DNA of 64,000 bases from Sphagnum magellanicum (taxonomy: Eukaryota > Streptophyta > Sphagnopsida > Sphagnales > Sphagnaceae): the NCBI GenBank assembly GCA_021904315.1, contig CM038911.1, forward strand, positions 8,157,390-8,221,389. Direction: 5' to 3'. Of this stretch, positions 31,691-44,400 are shown in pieces. How positions within the stretch are numbered: position 1 is the first letter of the stretch; each line of letters opens with the position of its first letter. The notes beneath the pieces were generated by a model. It was not told where the DNA came from and ran no database searches. It was given only the letters and a program-made list of their open reading frames with translations. Both the position numbers and the translations under genes were made by a program.

Positions 31691-32136
31691 AATAGCTGAT
31701 AAGAAAATTTGTGAACCATGGGCATGGGTGGTTGGTAATTTATTTCATGAAATGTTTAAATTTAATTTAAAAAACACATTAATAAAAATTTCAACATTAA
31801 ATCACATTTTAATGAACAAAAACATGTTTGCCACACACAAGGTCATTACAAACAATGAACATTTGTCTTTGTTTATGGCAACAAATTTTATTTTTTTTAA
31901 ATGGTGTTTTTGGGTTCCAAAATCAAATCAAATGAAGTGTGCATTGCAAGGTAATGGATAGGGTTTAGGGTGTGAAAATTTTGGTTATAATTGCAATTAC
32001 AACTACATTTCAAAATTTTGTACATGTTTTGAAAATATTACACATGTTTCAATTCAAAAATAATGTTTAACTTGTAACAATTCCACATATGTAAAATGTT
32101 TCCTTGGAATTGGGCTTTTTGGCATATTTGACATTA

Positions 32137-35100
32137 ACTATGTAATTTTCCAAGTCAATGTTTCAACTAGAATTCAATTGTAGCCATGTGGGTGTTAAAA
32201 ATATTCCATGAATTCTGAAATAATTGGGATTTGCTTTCATTTGTCCACCAAAAGAATAGGCAGTTCAATTTACTTGGCAATTGTGAATTTTTTTAAAAAA
32301 TATTCAAAAAATTACAATTGAAATGTAGTCAAAGATGAAATCAAGTGGAAGGTGGGTTGGTTGAAAAAAAGGGGTTTTTTACTAATGATTCAGTTGGTAA
32401 TAGATGAAGGTGATTATCTCAACTTGAAACACCTTAACAAATTAAGTTCCTTGAATGCATTAAATTGGTCAATAAATGTAAGTAATTCCTACAAGCTTGT
32501 TCATTCTCACAATTAAAACTTTTGGAGTGCATTTAATTGGTCAATGTACATGTAAATAATTCCTGCAAGTTGTAGCATTCACACAAATCAAAATTTTGAA
32601 GTGCACTCAATGACCAATAGATGAAAGTATTTTTTTCAAGTTGGAACACCTTGACAAATGAAGCTTTTGGAATGTACTCAATTGGCCAATAGATGAAAAT
32701 AGTTTCAAATTGGATTGCCTTGACAAATGAAGCTTTTAGAATGTATTCAATTGGTAAGTAGATGAAAGTAGTTATTTCAAGTTGGATTGCTTTGACAAAT
32801 GAATCTTTTTTCAATGTAATCAATTGGCCAATAGATGAAAGTAATTATTTCAAGTTGGAATGCCTTGACAAATGAAGCACTTTGAGTGCATTCAATTTGC
32901 CCATAGATGAATGTATCTTTTTCAAGATGTCTTCAAGTTGAAGAAGTCTTATAAATAAAAAATTTGAGTGTATTCAATTGGCCAATAGATGAACGTAATT
33001 GTTTCAAGTTGGAACACCCATTCAAACCAAGCTCTTGGAGTGCATCCAATTGGCCAATAAATAATGTAGTTATTTCAAGTTGGAACACCATGTTAATTAA
33101 AAGTCTTGGAGTGCATTCAATTTGCCAATAGATGAATGTAGCTCTTTCAAGTTTGAACGCCCATTCAAACTAAACGTTTGGAGTGCATTCAATTGGCCAA
33201 GAGATGAAGGTAGTTCTTTCAACTTGGAACACCCACTCAAACCAAGCTCTTGGAGTGCATTCAATTGGCCAATAGATGAAGGTAGTTTTTTCAACTTGGA
33301 ACACTATGATAAATAAAACTTTTGGAGTGCATTCAAACCCAATAGATGAAGGTACTTCTTTCAAGTTGGAACACCCGTATAAATTAAGCTCTTGGAGTGC
33401 ATTCAATTGGCCAATAGATGAAGGTAGTTCTTTCAAGTTGGAACAACCATTCAAATCAAGTTTTTTGGATTGCATTCAATTGGCCAATAGATGAAGATAG
33501 TTATTTCAACTTGGAACATCCACTCAAACCAAGCTCTTGGAGTGCATTCAATTGGCTAATAAATGAAAGTAGTTCTTTCAACTTGGAACATCCATTCAAA
33601 TCAAGCTCTTGGAGTGCATTCAATAGGCCAATAGATGAAAGTAGTTCTTTCAACTTGGAACACCCATTCAAATCAAGCTCTTGGAGTGTATTCAATTGGC
33701 CAATAGATGAAGGTATTTTTTCCAAATTTAGACATTGTGTTAAATCAAGTACTTTTAATTGTAAACAATAAAACAAATTATTCAGCAATGTTTAAATCAT
33801 GCATTTCTTGAAGCACAATCACTTAACATTATTCAAAGTTTGCCCTTGGATGCAAAAATTCACAATACTTGGTGAGGCTTTTATTAGGTCAACCAACCTA
33901 AGTTTGTGAAATCCCTTTGAGCCAATTTGGGACAATGTAAGCAAATTATCACATTTTTTCAATGAAATGCCTTCTAGATTTTCCATCACCTATCACATAA
34001 AATGAAAACAAAAGGATTATTAATATACAAGAACATTTCATCTAATGCTAATGTGTTTTTAAAAGAATGTGTATTTATGAAATTGAAATTGAAAGGTAAA
34101 ACATTTTTGGACATAAAAAAAAATTCATAGGCAATCAAAATAAAATTATAGGATTGAAATAGTATGGTGACAACCTCATCTTTTTGTAAAAAAAAAAATG
34201 GCTTATTTGATTTCCATATAAAATAATTCATAATTGGAAGTTGCATTGCAATATTTCGACCCATGTCTTGTAATTGTTCATGTATGTATAAGATTCCACC
34301 TTCTGCCCATCAGATTAAAAATCTATGTTGTAAATTTTATAATTCAAATTTCGAGTGTAAATAATCTCCACTCCATGTTCAACAAATTGTACTTATTTTT
34401 AAACCACGAAAAAAACAAGCAATATCCAAAAACATGTTTTGATGTTGCTTATCCAAACAGTTATAAGAAATTTTCAATTTACTCCAAAGTTTTTCATTAT
34501 CATTGCCCCCGGTGAAACTTTGCCCACTTTTCAATTCGCTCAATGCACCTTCCTAGATTTCTAATTCTTTAATATTGCACAAAAAAGAACCCAATACTTC
34601 AAGACTTAAAGGGAGCCCCCCACAAGCTTTTATAATCTTTGTACATATATCTTTGAAATCCTTTGTTGGAACATGATTTGCATTACCGAATGCATGGAAC
34701 ATAAATAGTTCCCTTGCTTGCTTTTCCTTTAAAGATTTCATGACCACTTTTCCATCTTCATTTACATGAAATTTCAAATTTTGTCAATTTTGACAATTCA
34801 CAAGTATTTTGCTTTTAGAACTTGTATTCTTGGCACACTTATTAATGACAAGTTGCAAGGATGTAAGGTTCTTTGTGTTACCAACACCATCCACCACCAC
34901 TAACACTTTTTTCAATATCATACATTGCTTAATTTGGTCAAAGTCCTTTTTATTCACATTTTCATCCTTGCATAACCTTTTGCCACACAAATCATGTAGG
35001 AGTTATTTTATGATATCATTGATATCGTCCTTTGATTTCACATCCTCCAAAAAACTAGATTTGTCATATTGGTTGTGGAACAAATGATAGAATTTTTTGC

Positions 35101-37137
35101 ACAAAGTGGTCTTCCCAATCCCAGCCATTCCCACCAAACCCACAATAGATTCTTTTTGTAACAAGATGTTTATGTCTTTTGTTTTGTTAATCAACACCAC
35201 TTCATGACATGGCAAGGGTGGAAGCAATATATTTTTCTGTCAAAATTCACAAAATATAGGTCATTTATATGTTATCTTTCTTATTTGATAACCAATATAT
35301 ATGACATTACATATGCAATACACATCAAGAGTGCTATGACCTAATGTGTATCAAATTACATGAACATATATGAAATCAAAAGACTTAGATTTGATGTTTT
35401 TACCTCCATGCATATTTTCAAACATTTTAACAATAAAAAATAGCTTGGATGATCTTTGTTTGGTGGCTTGCAAATTGTCAAGTGATCAACATCTTCAATT
35501 TTGTAATGGTTGTTGTTTGATAACTGAATAGTTGAGGCAAATGGCACTAAAATTCCCTGCATGTGCAAAAGATTAAATTAATGGAGCTCATTGATTTGCT
35601 TGTTCACTTCTGTTTTAACTTATAAGTAACATAGTAATTTTAAATGGTGGTGGAAACTATAGCTTAATAACTATTATGATGTTTGAATAAGATTGAAATA
35701 TTTTGTGCAAAAGTAATTTCTTTCAACCCTTGGGAAGCAAATTATATAAACATATCACAAAGTTATTGGTTTTTAATCTCATTTATCTTACATGTTTTAA
35801 TGATGTTATGATTTTCTTCACAAATATTTATATGGAATTGATTTGATGAAAGGAAAATTTAAAACCGATTTCCTGTTGTTTCAAATCAATCAAATTTCCC
35901 TTCCATCAATAATAATTCGTGAAACAAAGTTCATAAAACACATGACCCATTCACCACCTTAATATATTTAGGAACATTGAATACATGATCTCACACAAGT
36001 TTTGACAACACAAAAAATGTTCAATTAATGAACCTAGTTGGATAACTTTCAATGCTGTGAAATGAAAATCTTACCCATTTCTTGTCAAGTGGTAATCCTT
36101 CACCAAATGCATAAATGTTGAGGTCTTCATGAGCAACATTTTTTAAATTCGTTGAAAGTTGCTCCATTTGTGGGTTGAAAGATTTTAAATTTTTAAAAAG
36201 ACTAGATTGGGTTGCACACTTGCTCAATGTGTTGATTTGTTGATGTTGCCAAGTGAAATAATTTGATAAATATTGGGTACCACTAGTATGTGGTACACCA
36301 TAAAATATTACACCTTTAACATTGTTTTAAAATGTTTACAATAGTTGTGTACTTCATCATCCAAATTATTTCTTCACCTTTGATGTACATGTTTGTGAGC
36401 TTCAACCACCAAGCTTTTGAGTAGAAGACCTCCAAACTTTAAGCAACTAATGCCACTGGTCCATCCCAAAAGGATTGATAACTACAAAATATTCGACAAT
36501 GCACCAAAATTCCATTATCAACATTGTATTAGCATGTACAAATTTATCCTATTATACTTGGGGCAATTTTCTAATTCACACATGACCTAAGCCATAAATT
36601 CCTAATTGATTTTCTTGTCATTTGTCATTTATTGATTCCATTAATCTACCTAAAAAATGTGACAACGATGTTTTGGTAAAACAATTATTATGTACAAGTA
36701 TGTAGGTGTCTACATTCTTGTGTTAACATACAACTCATCTTCTATGTGTTACCTTGGAAATACCCTTGAAATTAATGATTTTAAATTTAAAATATATACT
36801 TTTTTGAAATGTTTTTTTGCAATGAAATGGTTGCAAATTTTCTACACATGTATTAATATAATATAATATAATTCAATTGCATTACCAAAGATAAAACTTC
36901 AAAAAACACAAACTAAAAATTGTCATCAAAACCAAACTAGTTGTACCATGAACCTATAATATGAACATAGATTTTGCTATTATCCTCAAACAAAAACATT
37001 TGCATTTAAGCCCCATTTTATGTTTTTCTACATGAATCTAACAATTCAAATAAAATTGGAACTTATTGGTGTGTATCACAATACTAGCACACATGAACAA
37101 TTAACTTGTGCAAAACACTTAAGAAATTCTAAAGATG
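32137..37137. repeat. Left copy of a 5-kb tandem segmental duplication
   Basis: It aligns from end to end, in the same orientation, with 39448-44903. Homology starts with CTATGTAATTTTCCAAGTCAA and ends with AAATTCTAAAGATG in both copies. It carries the HNL-B pseudogene, lacks the hydrolase exon 1 that lies beyond the right copy's edge, and is about 455 bases shorter, mainly because it has fewer LRR units. Confidence 0.9.
32390..36481 (-). pseudogene. HNL-B: truncated, broken alpha/beta-hydrolase-NB-ARC-LRR gene
   Basis: Matching exons are 36075-36481 (hydrolase part 2), 35404-35556 (hydrolase C-terminal part), 34175-35236 (NB-ARC, same 1062-base length as HNL-A) and about 33989 downwards (LRR). 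The P-loop GMAGIGKTT and GLPL (CGGLPLSLEVLG) survive. Relative to HNL-A there are stops at 35003-35005, 34784-34786, 34553-34555, 34337-34339, 33819-33821 and 33792-33794. The hydrolase exon has a stop and two 1-base deletions around the nucleophile elbow. Hydrolase exon 1 and any promoter are absent because the duplication ends at 37137. LRR units continue in several frames to about 32390. In contrast to HNL-A, the NB-ARC acceptor AG (35237-35238) is intact, and a Trp-Gln pair is retained where HNL-A has two stops. Confidence 0.88.
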
Positions 37138-39447
37138 AAAGTGCACTAATTATGAAGGTGCACTAATTGATCTTGACCATGTGTATGTAAGAAATTCATT
37201 AAGGATGATATTGAAAAGGAAATTAAGACTTAATGAACTAGACAAATTCATGTGCATTAGGATTAAGGACTAAAAAAGAACAATGGAAAATTGATTCTTG
37301 AAGACCATAGATGAGAAAACACACAAATAAATATAAATAAATAACATAAACATGTAGACAACAAAATGTATTCAAAAGTATGTTTCACATGTTTGAAAAT
37401 GAAATGTTGGGTGTTTCTATTGGGAGTGATCGTACCATATTTATAAAAGGTTGTCAATAAATTATTGCAACTAAATCATAATCCACAAAGATGACACATG
37501 GGGTAGTTACAAAATAGGGTGGCTCATTTTTTCATCACATTTGATTTTCTACATATTTTATTCCATTCAATGTCATAAACATATGGTGAAATCATCAATG
37601 GGACAAAAACATTTACAAATTAAAATTGCCAATTTGAATAAGAGTATGCACATAATGATGAAATTCAAAAATTATACACCAAACATATAGTCATGAACTT
37701 TCATTAAATTATTATAATTGTAGTAATTAATTTTGATTGTTGTAAAATATGAATAATTAATGTGAATATTTTGTAATGCTAATATTTTTAAACTATAAAT
37801 AACTAATTTAAAGTTATAAATAAAATAATTTACTATAATTCAATTATTTTAATGAAAATAAATACATTTATTATTCACATTATAATAAAATAACCATAAG
37901 AATTCTACTGTTAATTTAAATTATAAGTTATTAATATTATTAGTAAGTGCAATTACATATTATATAATTTGTTAAATAATTTTTTAGCATTGTAAGAAAC
38001 TAAATAATTAGGGTGAATTTTTATGGTGGAAGAATACTTATTCATTGTAAATAAGTAATTATAAATAATAGATATATGAATTTTATAGCAATGATGATAA
38101 TTACATTGATTATTCCAATTACATTATGATGAATGTAAAAAGATTAAATATGGATTTTAATTATAAATTATATGTTCTAAATAATTTGATTATTTATAAT
38201 TATTTAAATTAATTAAATTACAATAATTTTACAATAATTATTGTACTTGTTTTCTCTACACCTATGGATGATTGATGCATTACCACCTTTACATATACCT
38301 TAATACGAGGTTAGTATACAATAATATTTTTTTCAAACCATGCCTAATTAATCCACAAGAATAATACATATATATATATACCATTATGAATATGGAGTAC
38401 ATAATGTATACATAAGGCTTACTATACATCATTGTTAATTACCATAACATAAAATGCATGACTTACCCTATACAAAATTAGTAACACACATAACTTAATG
38501 TATAAATAAGTATTAATTACCATTTTTGGGTCATTTTTGCAACTAATGGGCCATACAAAGGCGTTCTAAGATGAAAATAATGTGAAAAGTCATTCCATTG
38601 GAGGAATGAAAAACTTATAAATAGTTGCGACGTAGTCATAAAATTTGACCAAAAAATGTGTGATGTGATTTTCAGTCACAAATGTCATCAATGTTAGTTA
38701 TAAACAATAATTAGTTGCATGTAGTAAAAAATAATTTGGTTACATTTTAGCCTTTTTCTACTAGTGACAATGCTTATATTAATGAAAAGGTCTTTCTTCT
38801 TTTTAAGCATCAAGCTATCCTTGTCCATTTTATTTTTTTCACGCATTGAAGTATAAAGAAAATTACTTTTATTATTATTATTTTCAATACCAAATTTCTT
38901 TTAATAGGGAGCTAGGTGAAAGGTCACATCCTAATGTGAATAATGTTTTCTTGGAAACTAAGTCATTTTTGCCCACCATCTATCATGGGACTTAAGATTT
39001 GAATGTTTTTGACAAATCATGAATTAAGTTGCTAGTTTCAATATCTACATGTTGGGGTCTTTCAAAGATAAAGAACATAATTTCATCATTGGGGCTTTGT
39101 TGGCTTTGATAACTTCAATAAATATTTGTTTCTTAAAATGAGAACCACGCATACCAATGTTTGTAGAACATGGCACAATGGTTGTTGTCATGTTTATTAA
39201 ATAGCACTTGCAATTGAAGTGTTGACATAGTAAGTAAGAGTGCCCAACATTCGTTTTTTGCCTTTCAACTTGTAGTTGTAGTCAAGAGATAATCCCGCCA
39301 TGCACTTACAACAAAGACATTAATCCCAATCTCAACGTCATCCATCCATGTGTGATCTATCATCCATCACGATGTTTTGTAATTGACAAGAGTAGTTGAA
39401 CATGGGATTTTTTTAGTCAACACACCACCCTTGGAAGCTTGACTATA
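37138..39447. other. AT-rich spacer between the two HNL copies
   Basis: About 2.3 kb without a recognisable gene. Very AT-rich from 37680 to 38500. Slightly more complex sequence at 38760-39430 has no frame I can assign. Confidence 0.5.
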
Positions 39448-39729
39448 GACTATGTAATTTTCCAAGTCAACATTTCAACTAGAATTCAATTGTAGACCAT
39501 GTGGGTGCTAAAAATATTCCATGAATTTTGAAATAATTGGGATTTGCTTTCATTTGTCCACCAAAAGAATAGTTAGTTCAATTTATTTGGTAATTGTCAA
39601 TAATTTTCTTAAATATTCAAAAAATTACAATTGAAATTTAGTTGAAGATGACGTCAAATGGAAGGCGGGTTGGTTGAAAAAGAGAGGTTTTTTTACTAGT
39701 GATTCAGTTGGTAATAATAAAGGTGATTT

Positions 39730-40543
39730 TCTCAACTTGAAACACCTTAACAAATTAAGTTCCTTGAATGCATTAAATTGACCAATAAACGTAAGTAATT
39801 CTTGCAAGCTCGTCCATTCTTTCAATTAAAACTTTTGGAGTGCATTTAATTGGTCAATGTACATGTAAGTAATTGCTACAAGTTGTAGCATTCACACAAA
39901 TCAAGAATTTTTTGTGCATTCAATGACCAATAGATGAAAACATTTTTTTCAAGTTGGAACACCTTGACAAATGAAGCTTTTGGAATGTATTCAATTGGCC
40001 AATAGATGAAAGTAGTTATTTTAAGTTGGAATGCCTTGACAAATGAAGCTTTTGGAATGTACTCAATTGGCTAGTAAATGAAAGTAGTTATTTCAAGTTG
40101 GAATGCTTTGACAAATGAAGCTTTTGGAATGTACTCAATTGGCCATTAGATGAAAGTAGTTATTTCAAGTTGGAATGCCTTGACAAATGAAGCTTTTGGA
40201 ATGTATTCAATTGGCCAATAGATGAAAGTAGTTATTTCAAGTTGGATTACCTTGACAAATGAAACACTTTGAGTGCATTCAATTTGCCCATAGATGAATG
40301 TATTTTCTTCAAGATGTTTTCAAGTTGAAAAAATCATATAAATGAAAATTTTGAGTGTATTCAATTGACCAATAGATGAAGGTAATTCTTTCAAGTTGAA
40401 TCTTTCAAGTTGGAACACCCATTCAAACCAAATTCTTGGAGTGCATTCAATTGGCCAATAGATAAATGTAGTTATTTCAACTTGTAACACCATGTCAACT
40501 AAAAGTTTTGGAGTGCATTCAATTGATCAATAGATAAAGGTAG
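39730..40543 (-). pseudogene. Degenerate LRR units beyond the HNL-A stop
   Basis: The 72-base LRR unit continues past the stop at 40544 for about 11 further degenerate copies. Recognisable GTGCATTCAATTGGCCAATAG blocks recur at roughly 60-72-base spacing, but in shifted frames and with stops. The array was once longer and its downstream part is no longer translated. Confidence 0.75.
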
Positions 40544-41480
40544 TTATTTCAAATTTGAACACCCACCCAAACTAAACTTTTGGAGTGCATTCAATTGGCC
40601 AATAGATGAAGGTAGTTCTTTCAAGTTGGAACACCCATATAAATTAAGCTTTTGGAGTGCATTCAATTGGCCAATAGATGAAAGTAGTTCTTTCAAGTTA
40701 GAACACTCACTCAAACCAAGCTTTTGAAATGCATTCAATTGGCCAATAGATGAAAATAGTTCTTTCAAGTTGGAACACTCACTCAAACTAAGCTTTTGGA
40801 GTGCATTCAATTGGCTAATAGATGAAGGTAGTTCTTTCAAGTTGGAACACCCGTATAAATCAAGCTCTTGGAGTGCATTCAATTGGCCAATAGATGAAGG
40901 TAGTTCTTTCAAGTTAGAACATCGTGATAAATGAAGCTCTTGGAGTGCATTCAATTGGCCAATAGATGAAGGTAGTTCTTTCAAGTTGGAACACTGTGAT
41001 AATTCAAGCTCTTGGAGTGCACTCAATTGGCCAATAGATGAAGGTAGTTCTTTCAAGTTGGAACACTGTAATAATTCAAGCTCTCGGAGTGCACTCAATT
41101 GGCCAATAGATGAAGGTAGTTTTTTCAAGTTGGAACACTGTGATAATTCAAGCTTTTGGAGTGCACTCAATGATGAAAATAGTTCTTTCAACTCGGAACA
41201 CCCACCCAAACCAAATTTTTGGAGTGCATTCAATTGGCCAATAGATGAAGGTAGTTCTTTCAAGTTCGAACAACTGTATAAATAAAACTTTTGGAGTGCA
41301 TTCAATTGGCCAATAGATGAAGGTAGTTTTTTCAACTTGGAACACCCACTCAAATCAAGATCTTGGAGTGCATTCAATTGGCCAATAGATGAAGGTAGTT
41401 CTTTCAACTTGGAACACCCATGTAAATTAAGCTCTTGGAGTCCACTCAATTGACCAATAGATGAAGGTATTGTTTCCAAA
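40544..41480 (-). repeat. LRR array of 13 near-identical 24-residue units
   Basis: Inside HNL-A exon 5, thirteen units of the form LPSSIGQLNALQELxLxxCSNLKE repeat every 72 bases without a frame break; unit 5 is short by four residues (LFSSLSALQK). This is the plant-specific LRR consensus. High nucleotide identity between units suggests recent expansion or gene conversion. The opposite strand is also open through much of the array because of the repeat's codons. Confidence 0.92.
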
Positions 41481-44400
41481 TTTAGGCATTGTGTCAAATT
41501 AAGTACTTTTAATTGGAAACAATAAAACAAATTATTCGGCAACGTTTGAATCATGCATTTTTTGAAGCACAACCACTAAACATTATTCAAAGTTTGCCCT
41601 TGGATGAAAAAATTCACAATAGTTGGTGAGGCTTCTGTTAGGTCAACCAACCTAAGGTTGTGAAATCCCTTTGAGCCAATTTGGGACAATGTAAGCAAAT
41701 TGTCACATTTTTTCAACGAAATGCATTCTAGATTTTCCACCACCTATCACATGAAATGAAAACAAAAGGATTATTAATATAAAAAACATTTCATCCTAAT
41801 GCCAATGTGTTTTTACAAAAAACATGTATTTATAAAATCAAGATTGAAAGGTAAAACATTTGATTTTGGACATTAAAAAAATTCATAGGAAATGAAAATA
41901 AAATTATAGGATTGAAGTAATATGGTGACAACCTCATCCTTTCGTAAAATTTTTTTTGGCTTATTTGATTCCCATATAAAACGATTCATAATTGGAAGTT
42001 CCATTGTAATATTTTGACCCATGTCTTGTAATTGTTCATGTATGTACAAGATTCCACCTTCTACCCATCGGATTAAAGATATATCTTGTAAATTTTGTAA
42101 TTCAAATTTTGGGTGTAAATAATCCCCACTCCATGCTCGACAAATTGTACTTATTTTTAAACCACGAAAAAAACAAGCAATATCCAAAAACATGTTTTGA
42201 TGTTGCTTATCCAAGCAGTTATAAGAAATTTTCAATTTACTCCAAAGTTCTTCATTATCATTGCCCCCGGTGAAACTTTGCCCGCTTTTCAATTTGCTCA
42301 ATGCACCTTCCCAAATTTCTAATTCTTTAATATTGCACAAAAAAGAACCCAATACTTCAAGACTTAAAGGGAGCCCCCCACAAGCTTTTATAATCTTTGT
42401 ACATATATCTTTGAAATCCTTTGTTGGAACATGATTTGCATTATCGAATGCATGGAACATAAATAGTTCCCTTGCTTGCTTTTCCTTTAAAGATTTCATG
42501 ACCAGTTTTCCATCTTCATTTACATGAGATTTCAAATTTTGCCAATTTTGATAATTCACAAGTACTTTGCTTTTAGAACTTGTATTCTTGGCACACTTAT
42601 TAATGACAAGTTGCAAGGATGTAAGGTTCTTTGCGTTACCAACACCATCCACCACCACTAACACTTTCTTCAATATCATACATTGCCTAATTTGGTCAAG
42701 GTCTTTTTGATTCACATGTTGATCCTTACATAACCTTTTGCCACACAAATCACGTAGGAGTTGTTTTATGACATCATTGATATCGTCCTTTGATTTCACA
42801 TCCTCCAAAAAACTAGATTTGTCATATTGGTTGTGGAACAAATGATAGAATTTTTTGCACAAAGTGGTTTTCCCAATCCCAGCCATTCCCACCAAACCCA
42901 CAATAGATTCCTTTTGTAACAAGAGGTTCATGTCTTTTGCTTTATCAATCAACGTCACTTCATGACATGGCAAAGGTGGAAGCAATATATATTTTTGTCA
43001 AAATTCACAAAATATAGGTCATTCATATGTTATCTTTCTTATTTGATAACCAATATATATGACATTACATATGCGATACACATCAAGAGTGCTATGACCT
43101 AATGTGTATCAAATTACATGAACATATATGAAATCAAAAGACTTAGATTTGATGTTTTTACCTCCATACATATTTTCAAACATTTTAACAATAAATAATA
43201 GCTTGGATGATCTTTGTTTGGTGGCTTGCAAATTGTCAAGTGATCAACATCTTCAATTTTGTAATGGTTGTTGTTTGATAACTGAATAGTTGAGGCAAAT
43301 GGCACTAAAATTCCCTGCATGTGCAAAAGATTAAATTAATGGAGCTCATTGACTTGTTTGTTCACTTATGCTTCAACTTATAAGTAACATAGTAATTTCA
43401 AATGGTGGTGGAAACTATAGCTTAATAACTATTATGATGTTTGAATAAGATTGAAATATTTCGTGTAAAAGTAATTTCTTTCAACCCTTGGGAAGCAAAT
43501 TGTATAAACACATCACAAAGTTATTGGTTTTAATTTCATTTATCTTACATGTTTTAATGATGTTATGATTTTCTTCACAAATATTTATATGGAATTGATT
43601 TGATGAAAGGAAAATTTTTAATTGATTTCCCGTTGTTTCAAATTAATCAAATTTCCCTTCCATCAATAGTAATTCATGAAACAAAGTTCATAAAACACAT
43701 GACCCATTCACCACCTTAATATATTTAGGAACATTGAATACATGATCTCACACAAGTTTTGACAATAAAAAAAATGTTCAACTAATGAACCTAGTTGGAT
43801 AATTTTCAATGTGGGGAAATGAAAATCTCACCCAATTCTCATCGAGTGGTAATCCTTCACCAAATGCATAAATGTTGAGGTCTTCATGGACGGCATTTTT
43901 GAAATCCGTTGAAAGCTGCTCCATTTGTGGGTTGAAAGATTTTAAATTTTTTAAAATATCAGATTGGGTGGCATACTTGTTTAATGTGTTGATTTGTTGA
44001 CGTTACTAAGTGAAATAATTTGATAAATTTTGGGGACCACCAGCATGTGGTACACCATAAAATACTACACCTTTAATGTTGTTCAGAAATGTGTTACAAC
44101 ATTTGTGTACTTCGTCATCCAAATCATTTCTTGGCCTTTGATTTAAATGTTTGTGAGCTTCAACCACCAAGCTTTTGAGTACAAGAGTACAAGACCTCCA
44201 AAACTGTAAGCAACTAATTGCCACTGGTCCATCCCAAAGGGATTGATAACTACAAAATATTCGACAATGCATCAAAATTGCATTATCAACATTGTATTAG
44301 CATGTACAAATTTATCCTATTATACTTGGGGCAATTTTTCAATTAACACAACTTAAGCCATAAGTTCATAATCAATTTGCTTGTCATTTATCATTTATTA

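Larger units (their letters stand above)
25454..32136. other. AT-rich intergenic DNA, no gene seen
   Basis: About 6.7 kb of low-complexity sequence. Patches of TGTAAATG words lie near 26300-26400 and 27840-27960. There is a CTAC/CTAGG-rich zone at 29040-30120 and its G-rich counterpart (GTAGGTAG words) at 31390-31690. Two tRNA-like heads are listed separately. The short ORFs show no domain. Confidence 0.55.

Noticed and set aside
40986..41285. Plus-strand ORF antisense to the HNL-A LRR array, with a repeated NWPIDEG motif (similar ones at 33122-33771)
   Set aside because: It is the complement of the 72-base LRR repeat; repeat codon content keeps the opposite strand open. The minus strand has the LRR consensus and splice context, so the plus frames are shadows.
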